A stretch of 13,050 bases of DNA, from NCBI GenBank assembly GCA_029939875.1, contig JAOZSC010000031.1, positions 1 to 13,050 on the forward strand, written 5' to 3'. A program made the position numbers and the translations under genes. Source of the DNA: Desulfobacterales bacterium (GTDB lineage Bacteria > Desulfobacterota > Desulfobacteria > Desulfobacterales > JAFDCJ01). Under the pieces are notes generated by a model. The model was given only the letters and a program-made list of their open reading frames with translations. It was not told the DNA's origin and searched no databases. Shown piece after piece: positions 7,299-13,050 of the stretch (positions within the stretch are counted from its first letter, which is position 1; each line of letters opens with the position of its first letter).

Positions 7299-8078
7299 TT
7301 ACCGCCGTGGTTGCTTTTCTTGTTCCAACTGGCGCAGCTTGGTATATTTGGCGAACTTTCCGTAAGCGGTGTTGACCGAAATCACCAAACCTTCGTAGCC
7401 ATCCAGAATGCCCAGCTTTAATAAATATTTTTTAAAAAAAGTCAGGGTCGGGTTCAAGCAGATATCAAATAAAATATTGGATGTTCGGCCCCGGTCGAAG
7501 GCGGCCCGGGCGGCGATATCGGAAAAACGGTTGATCTGGGAAATATGATGGCCGATGCTGGGATAGGAGTAGTGCAGCAAATCTCCGTCCAGACCACTGA
7601 TACGGCAGCCGGGATTCATGTTCACATGATCGTGGGGGTTTACCCCTCCCCAGCGTCCTTTGCGCCGGTCCCACAGCCGAATCCGGCTGTCCGGGTACCA
7701 GCCACAATGCCGAATCCAGCGGCCGCAGTAATTGGTCAGCCGGTTCAGACGGTAACCATCGGCCTGCCAGTTGCCTTTTACCGATAGAATGGACTGCCGC
7801 AAGTTTTCAGAAAGCACTTCATCGGCATCCAGGGATAAAAGGCGGTCATTGCCGGCGCGGGCGGCGGCATAATTTTTTTGCTCGATATGGCCCTGGAACT
7901 CATGCTGGATAAAATCAACGTCCTTTTGGCTGCAAATTTTAGCCGTTTGATCCGTGGAAAACGAATCCACAACCACAATTTCGTTCGCCACCCCCTCCAG
8001 TGATTCAAGGCAGCGGCCGATATTGGCCTCTTCATTGTAAGTAATAATGACCGCCGATATTTTCACGGGATTTTTCAT
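7299..8078 (-). CDS. GT2 glycosyltransferase, WaaE/LgtF-like LPS core enzyme
   Basis: This 259-residue GT-A enzyme matches the size of the WaaE/KdtX/LgtF group, which adds beta-linked glucose to inner-core heptose. VKISAVIITYNEEANIGRCL forms the first strand. EIVVVDSFSTDQT gives the nucleotide-binding Asp. LLSLDADEVLS (about 80-90) supplies the metal-binding DxD. The C-terminal block FFKKYLLKLGILDGYEG and the tail AYGKFAKYTKL are characteristic of the group and probably form a membrane-associating segment. The chosen ATG begins MKNPVKISAV. An upstream in-frame ATG at 8204 would translate repeat array B and is rejected, although no good Shine-Dalgarno is seen for 8078. The gene is the last of the minus-strand operon, 206 bases after its neighbour, so it may have its own promoter. 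Since no heptosyltransferase is nearby, the acceptor may not be heptose. Confidence 0.88.
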   Translation of the reverse strand: MKNPVKISAVIITYNEEANIGRCLESLEGVANEIVVVDSFSTDQTAKICSQKDVDFIQHEFQGHIEQKNYAAARAGNDRLLSLDADEVLSENLRQSILSVKGNWQADGYRLNRLTNYCGRWIRHCGWYPDSRIRLWDRRKGRWGGVNPHDHVNMNPGCRISGLDGDLLHYSYPSIGHHISQINRFSDIAARAAFDRGRTSNILFDICLNPTLTFFKKYLLKLGILDGYEGLVISVNTAYGKFAKYTKLRQLEQEKQPRR

Positions 8079-8089
8079 GTTCAGGATAT

Positions 8090-8140
8090 GGTTGAATGGT
8101 AAATGGTTAATTGGGTTGATTAGTTGATTAAGTTGACTGG
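8090..8140. repeat. Degenerate 7-9-base tandem repeat, consensus GGTTGATT (array B)
   Basis: On the + strand the units read GGTTGAAT, GGTAAAT, GGTTAATT, GGGTTGATT, AGTTGATT and AAGTTGACT, ending in GG. In the sense of the flanking minus-strand gene it reads as repeated AATCAACC. It starts 11 bases upstream of the WaaE-like start codon and lies in the 206-base gap 8079-8284. I see no other feature in the rest of that gap. Confidence 0.6.
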
Positions 8141-8284
8141 TATGGCCTAACACCCCCAGCTTTCCACGCCATTTCCTCATCTGACAACAGCTCGTGCCAA
8201 ACAAGGGACACGCTCCTGCGGCATGGTTTCATACCGGTTGGAAGAAAATATCATGCGCCGGTCAATTCACACCTTCGATTCAGT

Positions 8285-9388
8285 TCATTGCTGCTGCCGG
8301 GACAGCAGCCGGCGGTAGACGGCGATGTTTTTTCCCACCATGGCTTCGATGGAAAACTTTTCTTCAACCATCGCCTTGCCGCGCCGGGCCATCTGCCCGG
8401 CCATCTCGCGATGCTCAAGCAGGTCAATTATCCCGCGGGCCAGAGCCATGGGGTCGGCCGCAGCCACCAGGCGCCCGGTCCGGCCATCGTGGATGATCTC
8501 GGCAAGTCCCCCCGAATTTGCGGCTACCACCGGTTTTTCAAGCGCCAGGGCATCCAGCACCGCGGTGCCCAGCCCCTCCTGTATACTACTCATGACGAAA
8601 AGATCAGCAATTTTGTAAAACCCCCCCACATCCTGCCGAAAACCAGTGAAAACAAGCTCCCGGCCCAGGCCCAGGGATGCCGCCAGTTGTCTGAGTTCGG
8701 ACATCAGTTGCCCCCCACCGACAATAAAAAAACGCACGCGGGGAATCTTTTTCAGAACATGCGGAATCGCCCGCACCAGGTACTGTTGCCCCTTGTGCCC
8801 GGCCAGGTGGGCAACGTTGATGACCACCCGTTCATCAGCCTGCAGGTCAAATTCGTCGATCAGATGGCTGCCGGAGTCCGCGGACAGCCGCTGCGGATCG
8901 ATACCGCTGTGCACCACGAAAATACGGCCGGCATCAATGCCGTCTTTTTCCATCACCTCCTTGATATAATCAGATATGGCAATGTAATAATCCGCCATTC
9001 GCCGGTACTTGATACCGCTGAGTTTTAGAAAGCTGTGACGGAAAATGGAAAAATCCACCCGGCGCGTGACCAGGCGACAGATCGGCCAACCCATGGAGGC
9101 AAAAAATCCCAGGCTGTGGGCGTGGGAGGTGTGGCAGTGGATAATGTCATAGTGAAACCGCTTGATCAGCCGGCGAATCCGGCGACAGGCCAAAGGGTCG
9201 ATTTCACCGTGCATGGCCACGGGAAACACCTCCAGCCCGGCCGCCAGCGCTCTTTGGGCCAGCAAAGATCCCGGCGGGCTGACCAGGTGGCAAAAAATAT
9301 TTCTTTTTTTAAGTGCCTCCAACAGATAAAGGGTCTGCTGCTCTCCCCCGCGCCAGGTCCTTTCAGTATTCAGATGAAGGATTTTCAT
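8285..9388 (-). CDS. GT4 glycosyltransferase
   Basis: This 367-residue GT-B enzyme starts MKILHLNTERTWRGGEQQT, with the N-lobe glycine loop GGEQ at 14-17. DIIHCHTSHAHS (about 81-92) resembles the acceptor-lobe signature. VAHLAGHKG (192-200), IVGGG, FTGFRQDV and SSIQEGLGTAVLDALALEKPVV follow. The donor motif is Glu271-x7-Asp279, close to canonical, and is followed by SGGLAEII and GRTGRLV. It should transfer a sugar from a nucleotide donor to a core or lipid-linked acceptor in the cytoplasm. The start overlaps the upstream neighbour's stop by 4 bases (ATGA), so it is coupled to the CgeB-like gene. Its Shine-Dalgarno is weak, as expected for coupling. Donor and acceptor are not predictable. Confidence 0.92.
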   Translation of the reverse strand: MKILHLNTERTWRGGEQQTLYLLEALKKRNIFCHLVSPPGSLLAQRALAAGLEVFPVAMHGEIDPLACRRIRRLIKRFHYDIIHCHTSHAHSLGFFASMGWPICRLVTRRVDFSIFRHSFLKLSGIKYRRMADYYIAISDYIKEVMEKDGIDAGRIFVVHSGIDPQRLSADSGSHLIDEFDLQADERVVINVAHLAGHKGQQYLVRAIPHVLKKIPRVRFFIVGGGQLMSELRQLAASLGLGRELVFTGFRQDVGGFYKIADLFVMSSIQEGLGTAVLDALALEKPVVAANSGGLAEIIHDGRTGRLVAAADPMALARGIIDLLEHREMAGQMARRGKAMVEEKFSIEAMVGKNIAVYRRLLSRQQQ

Positions 9389-10344
9389 AACGCCGGCGCC
9401 TGTAGTTCGCGGGAAATATCGTTGACGATTTTTGCCGCCATTTTTTCATAGCTGTATTTTCCATGGGCCAGCCGATAGCCGGTGTCGGCAATCTTCAGGC
9501 GCTGCTCATCGTGATCGAGGTAATACTGAATTTTCCGGCAGCATTCCTCGCTGGATTCAAACCAGTCCAGCTCGCCGCCGCGCACGAACAGTTCTTCCAG
9601 CGACGGGCAATAAAGGGTCAGCAAAAACCCACCGCATCCCAGCGTATACCAGGTGCGGTTGGAAAAATACAGATCCACCGTGGGATCGATATTCCAGCCC
9701 AGAACAATTTTAGCCCCCGCGCATATCTTGCGGTACCCGGATGCGTAAACGTGCCGGGCCACAGCTTTCAGACCAAATTGCTCCCACCCGTCCCCCCATA
9801 GCTTGAGGTCAAAACGCCGGTTGATTTCACGTATCAGCTCCACCCGCCCGGCGGTGTTGGGCTTTCCGATGAAAGCCACCTCGCTCTGGTAAATTTTTCC
9901 CACCGCTTTGACCCGGCGATGGGCATCAGGATCGCAGCCGCCGGTTATGAAGCGGGCGTTTACTCCTCGCTCCCGGTAGGTTGAAACTTCTCCGCGATTG
10001 GTCAGGTACATGACATCAGCCTGCCGGCCAAAGCGAATCACTTCTTCAAGACGATCTCCGGAACCCTTGATGCAGTCATCATAGTACATCACCACCGGCA
10101 TCCGGTCTTTCAGACGCACGAGCAGGTCATAGGGCACATCCCGGCCATGGAAAAAAAGCAATTGCGTTTTAAAACCGAACAATAATTTTTCAGTTGCTGC
10201 GGTAGCCAGTTTGGCACCCAGGTAGGATTTTAATTTTGAATATTTGATCCACAGCGTTTTGTGCCCCTGCTTTTCAAACGCTTTTTTGAAATAATAATAA
10301 ATTCGCGTATGCCGTTTTGATTTGGCGATGATACCGATCCGCAT
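9385..10344 (-). CDS. CgeB-like glycosyltransferase (glycos_transf_1_2 family)
   Basis: This 319-residue protein resembles the CgeB/spore-maturation type of GT-B glycosyltransferase rather than classical GT4. The visible signature is the C-lobe: FSNRTWYTLGCGGFLLT (about 227-243), SLEELFVRGGELDWF (248-262), then a KIQYYLDHDEQR helix and a YSYEKMAAKIV end. Upstream are IGKPNTAGRVELI and LWGDGWE, which also fit the family. Such proteins occur in Gram-positive spore coats and in many polysaccharide loci. It probably adds a sugar to the core, but the reaction is an inference. It starts 3 bases after the GT2 stop with AGGAGGG inside the end of that gene (10361-10355), and its stop overlaps the next GT4 start by 4 bases. 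It is therefore an internal member of the minus-strand operon. Confidence 0.82.
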   Translation of the reverse strand: MRIGIIAKSKRHTRIYYYFKKAFEKQGHKTLWIKYSKLKSYLGAKLATAATEKLLFGFKTQLLFFHGRDVPYDLLVRLKDRMPVVMYYDDCIKGSGDRLEEVIRFGRQADVMYLTNRGEVSTYRERGVNARFITGGCDPDAHRRVKAVGKIYQSEVAFIGKPNTAGRVELIREINRRFDLKLWGDGWEQFGLKAVARHVYASGYRKICAGAKIVLGWNIDPTVDLYFSNRTWYTLGCGGFLLTLYCPSLEELFVRGGELDWFESSEECCRKIQYYLDHDEQRLKIADTGYRLAHGKYSYEKMAAKIVNDISRELQAPAL

Positions 10345-10347
10345 TGG

Positions 10348-11379
10348 CTAATTGCCCTCCTGAACTTTCGACACGCCCAAGCAGGAAGCTGCAGGTGTCG
10401 GGATCATTCGGCGGTTTTCGTCATTGGCAGCCGCAATCATTCGAAAAATTTCCTCCTCGGAACACACCGTATACCGTTGCTCCACGCGACGGCGGTCCAT
10501 GGCTTTGCCGAAGGATCCCAGTGCAAAAGCGGTGGCCACGACAATCATAGTGTCGAGACAAAAGGGCCGGTAACAAAGCCGCAGCAACTGCATTAAAAGA
10601 TGCCGGCGCAAAAGCCCGGGGGAAGTAAAATTTTTCCAATGAAACAGCAGTCGGTTGCGCTTGCGAATGGCGCGCACTTTATACTGGCTGAATGTGCGCG
10701 CAATGGTACCCCGATGGAAATGGGTTACTCTCGATCCAGGCGCCACAATGCATTTCCAGCCCCGGCGCCAGGCACGAAAGCCAAGATCGGTATCTTCGTA
10801 GTAAAACGGCGCAAACAGATCATCAAAACCTTGCAACTGCATGAACCGGCGGCGATCCACGGCAAAGGCGCCGCCGATTGGAAACAGGGTAACCCACGGC
10901 TGTGCCAAAACCGCATTTTTTGCCAGCAGGCAGTCTACCGGAAACGGCCGATAGCGAATCTTGGCCCGCCGCAAATAGGGGATGCTGATGGTGACATCGC
11001 TGAGTGTGCCGTTATCGTTGAAGATCAACGGCGAGACGGCGAAAACCGACGGATCCTCAAAATAGTTGACCAGCGGCTCGATAAAATCCGGTTCAACGCT
11101 GACATCGGAATTTAAAAAAATGAGCACCGCTTGCCCGGTGGCCGCGGCCCCCGACCAGCATGCACGGCCGAATCCTTTGTTGCGCCGGTGCGCGATTACC
11201 TTTACCCCGAAAAATTTCCTGTGCAGCATATCCACCGACCCGTCGCTGCTGCCATCATCCACCACGACAATTTCAGCTTGCCCCCCGTATTGCGCTGCGG
11301 CAGCCAGCACCGAAGGCAGATAGGAGCGTAGCAGATCTTTCCCGTTCCAGTTGGGAATAATAATGCTGACGGATCTCAC
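10348..11379 (-). CDS. GT2 glycosyltransferase, rhamnosyltransferase (WbbL)-like
   Basis: This 343-residue GT-A enzyme opens VSIIIPNWNGKDLL and has EIVVVDDGSSDGSVD (about 36-50) for nucleotide binding. FLNSDVSVEPDF (89-99) supplies the metal-binding position as Asp92. GGAFAVDRRRF and FYYEDTDLGFRAWRRGWK follow, the acceptor and ED block shared by rhamnosyltransferase-type GT2s. A hydrophobic stretch near LLMQLLRLCYRPFCLDTMIVVATAFALGSF in the C-terminal third suggests membrane association. The start codon is GTG at 11379 (the protein begins RSVSIII). It follows an 8-adenine run and a 16-base gap after the kinase gene, with no clear Shine-Dalgarno, so re-initiation after the kinase stop is likely. 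The last residues are a non-conserved tail. The sugar transferred is unknown. Confidence 0.88.
   Translation of the reverse strand: MRSVSIIIPNWNGKDLLRSYLPSVLAAAAQYGGQAEIVVVDDGSSDGSVDMLHRKFFGVKVIAHRRNKGFGRACWSGAAATGQAVLIFLNSDVSVEPDFIEPLVNYFEDPSVFAVSPLIFNDNGTLSDVTISIPYLRRAKIRYRPFPVDCLLAKNAVLAQPWVTLFPIGGAFAVDRRRFMQLQGFDDLFAPFYYEDTDLGFRAWRRGWKCIVAPGSRVTHFHRGTIARTFSQYKVRAIRKRNRLLFHWKNFTSPGLLRRHLLMQLLRLCYRPFCLDTMIVVATAFALGSFGKAMDRRRVEQRYTVCSEEEIFRMIAAANDENRRMIPTPAASCLGVSKVQEGN
10355..10361 (-). promoter_or_regulatory. Shine-Dalgarno AGGAGGG of the CgeB-like gene, inside the upstream gene's 3' end
   Basis: AGGAGGG lies 10 bases before the ATG at 10344 and within the last codons of the GT2 gene. This supports the start and translational coupling of the two genes. 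Confidence 0.65.
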
Positions 11380-11395
11380 TTTTTTTTACCGTTGC

Positions 11396-12952
11396 CTATG
11401 GCCGCCGGCCCGGATCAGGCCAGCACAGCTTCTCAAGGTCCAGATTGTAAATCGCCGTATTTTTTGTACGGCTAATCTCCCAGACTTTGCGGTAGACCGT
11501 GCGTCTTTGCGGCCGTGTAGACGGTCGGCCAGCCGAATAATAATAATAAAAACGCAGTCGGTCTTTGATGGTCACCGCATTGCTCAACGATGCGTTTAGC
11601 TGGGCCAGGTTGATGATCTTTTTGTTTTCGCTCAGGTGACAAATTCTTACCGCATCAAGGTCAACCATGTAAAAATCACCGTTGCAACATAAAATATTGC
11701 TCGATTTGAAATCCCGTTGCCAGACGCGGTTATCGTGACATTTTTTCACCAGCAGGGCCAGCTTTTTCAAGGCCCGGCGCTTTTTCCCCCTGTCGGTCAG
11801 CGTGGAGAGGTAATCGTTCAAATGCACGCTGTTTGCCAGATATGCGGATATAAACCAGCTTCTTTCCTTTTGAGCATAGTAGCCCAGCGCCCGCGGCACA
11901 CCAATTCCACGCACCTTCAGGGCCCGGGACATTTTCCAACTCGCCAGGCAGCGATCCTGGTGAAACATCTTCCGGGGTTGATGCTTGACGCAGACTCCCT
12001 GATAAACGAGGACATGGTCCGCCTTTAACGTTTTTCCCTGCTCTGTGGCCAGGTGAAGCTCCTGCACACCCCAGTTAAAATCCCTGCGTTTATATCCGCT
12101 CAGGTTCTGATGGTGAACGATTTCAAATTGGCTGCTGTTTTTACAGCACCGTTTGGACCGCGAACGGTATCGCCGCCGCCGATGGTATTCGGCGGCCCGC
12201 AATGCTTCCGCCAAACTTACCGTTTTTTTCCATCGCCGGTTGTAGCCTTTTAAAAATTCAGATGTCCACTGCTGCAAGTCTTCCAGTGGCGCCAGGTAAA
12301 AAATTATTTTCCCAAGATTGTACACCCGCAGCCGGTGCGGTATCCAGGGCAGAAAAAAGACTTCCTGAACATCAATGAGACAGAGTCTACCGGCAGCGGT
12401 TACCAGAAGATTGCTGCGGTTCAAGTCGGCATGAACCATCCCGGCAGCGTGCAGGCCGGCTGCATATTTACCGAGGCGTTGCACCTGTTCAAGTTCGCAA
12501 AATTTTAACGGTGCCCCGGGCGCCTGTTCGGTCAGCAGAAAAAAGGCCCCGGGATACGGTTGTCTTTTATATCCCCTGGCAAGGGGCTGCGCGACGGGAA
12601 TTTCAGCTTTTCTCAACCGGTGCAGATTGCGCCACTCGGCCCATTTTCTGGCAGGCAGCAAAAAATGACGCCGCCGGTCCTTGCGACGCTCCAGTATGCT
12701 GCACTTGATAAAATACCCGCCGCCCGGCGTCTGCAGAAAATACACGCGTCTACGGGCGTTTTCCTTGATCATCGAGCAGGATCTAACATCGGCTAACCAT
12801 CGGTCGAAGTTGAAACCCGGACAAAGGGGGCTGGTGGTAATCCGGAATAGGGCCAGTTCCCGACGCAGGTCCTCCAGCGGGCCCCGGAAATTTCTGTCCC
12901 GCTTCACCGGCCGAGTTTGAACTTCACTGTCTGTTGCCAGCGGTCCACTCAT
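11396..12952 (-). CDS. Tandem double LPS kinase: two WaaP/KdkA-like domains in one protein
   Basis: This 518-residue protein contains two eukaryotic-like kinase folds of the lipopolysaccharide kinase (RfaP/WaaP, KdkA, InaA) superfamily. Single-domain members are about 230-270 residues. Domain 1 (about 70-230) has the ATP-site lysine in YFIK (Lys83), Glu106 in AEWRN, the catalytic loop HADLNRSN (Asp176, Asn181) and the metal Asp194 in LIDVQ. A basic linker RRRRYRSRSKR (about 258-268) follows. Domain 2 (about 290-500) has Lys323 in VCVK, RGIGVPRALGYY, the catalytic loop QRDFKSSN (Asp414, Asn419; Gln412 where His is usual) and Asp431 in MVDLDAV. Its αC Glu position is Ser338. It probably phosphorylates core sugars in the cytoplasm. 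The start ATG 12952 is preferred to ATG 12985, which abuts repeat array C and lacks a Shine-Dalgarno. The gene heads the minus-strand glycosyltransferase operon. Confidence 0.85.
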   Translation of the reverse strand: MSGPLATDSEVQTRPVKRDRNFRGPLEDLRRELALFRITTSPLCPGFNFDRWLADVRSCSMIKENARRRVYFLQTPGGGYFIKCSILERRKDRRRHFLLPARKWAEWRNLHRLRKAEIPVAQPLARGYKRQPYPGAFFLLTEQAPGAPLKFCELEQVQRLGKYAAGLHAAGMVHADLNRSNLLVTAAGRLCLIDVQEVFFLPWIPHRLRVYNLGKIIFYLAPLEDLQQWTSEFLKGYNRRWKKTVSLAEALRAAEYHRRRRYRSRSKRCCKNSSQFEIVHHQNLSGYKRRDFNWGVQELHLATEQGKTLKADHVLVYQGVCVKHQPRKMFHQDRCLASWKMSRALKVRGIGVPRALGYYAQKERSWFISAYLANSVHLNDYLSTLTDRGKKRRALKKLALLVKKCHDNRVWQRDFKSSNILCCNGDFYMVDLDAVRICHLSENKKIINLAQLNASLSNAVTIKDRLRFYYYYSAGRPSTRPQRRTVYRKVWEISRTKNTAIYNLDLEKLCWPDPGRRP

Positions 12953-12979
12953 GATTATCCGCGCATCCTTACCCAATTG

Positions 12980-13014
12980 GTCCATTGCCCGTCGTCAGTT
13001 GTCCGTTGCTTGTC
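12980..13014. repeat. Degenerate heptad tandem repeat, consensus GTCCGTT (array C)
   Basis: Five successive 7-base units can be read on the + strand: GTCCATT, GCCCGTC, GTCAGTT, GTCCGTT and GCTTGTC. In the sense of the kinase gene it reads AACGGAC-like. It begins 27 bases upstream of the preferred kinase start and overlaps the alternative start at 12985. Beyond it, 13015-13050 shows nothing I can identify. Confidence 0.6.
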
Positions 13015-13050
13015 GGGGGCGATATGATTGATTTTTTGCGACCTCCGGAT

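Noticed and set aside
8184..8200. Sigma-54-like element on the minus strand (TTGGCACG followed by TTGT)
   Set aside because: The -12 element reads GT with one extra base of spacing instead of GC, so it fails the strict -24/-12 rule.
8079..8204. 42-residue N-terminal extension of the WaaE-like GT2
   Set aside because: It translates repeat array B. The conserved GT2 start begins at 8078.
8288..9028. 246-codon open frame on the plus strand antisense to the GT4
   Set aside because: It is low in recognisable motifs and fully covered by a clear GT4 on the other strand. It is an antisense shadow.
12953..12985. 11-residue extension of the kinase from the ATG at 12985
   Set aside because: The ATG lies inside array C with no Shine-Dalgarno. 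The ATG at 12952 is preferred, with moderate certainty.
13015..13050. Possible C-terminal end of another minus-strand gene entering from the right edge
   Set aside because: All three minus frames stay open for 17-31 codons, but none can be tied to a family. The stretch is too short to support a call.

Overview
This window is a lipopolysaccharide (LPS) inner-core and surface-glycan locus from a Gram-negative bacterium. The base composition is moderately GC-rich by eye. The gene set contains a Kdo transferase, a lipid A late acyltransferase, LPS kinase domains and many glycosyltransferases. Together with the heptad-repeat intergenic style, this suggests a deltaproteobacterium (Desulfobacterota, perhaps Desulfobacterales). 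The taxonomic assignment is an inference from protein flavour, not from a marker gene. I see no RNA genes, CRISPR arrays, insertion sequences or phage genes, and no gene-free stretch longer than about 210 bases.

Layout. Bases 1-3653 (+ strand) hold the tail of a GT4 glycosyltransferase, an NAD-dependent epimerase/dehydratase-like SDR, a DegT/DnrJ/EryC1/StrS aminotransferase and a WcaL/AmsK-like GT4. They look like a sugar-modifying and transfer operon. Bases 3747-4712 (- strand) encode an LpxL/HtrB-type acyltransferase, transcribed divergently from waaA (Kdo transferase, 4894-6186, +). A GT4 follows waaA after a 2-base gap. Bases 7299-12952 (- strand) form a second operon, read right to left. 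Its order is a tandem double LPS-kinase protein, a GT2, a CgeB-like glycosyltransferase, a GT4 and, after a 206-base gap, a WaaE/LgtF-like GT2.

How the genes may work together. WaaA adds Kdo to the lipid A precursor and the LpxL-like enzyme acylates the Kdo-bearing lipid. The GT4, GT2 and CgeB-like enzymes then extend a core oligosaccharide, and the double kinase probably phosphorylates core sugars. The SDR and aminotransferase may supply a modified, possibly amino, nucleotide sugar. No heptosyltransferase (GT9) is present in the window.

The most notable points are: the 518-residue protein with two kinase domains that differ in their catalytic residues; three separate arrays of about 7-base degenerate repeats, each just upstream of a gene start; a promoter that places the waaA transcript start almost on its start codon, with no Shine-Dalgarno; and an SDR whose Tyr-x-x-x-Lys catalytic pair reads Asn/Asn.
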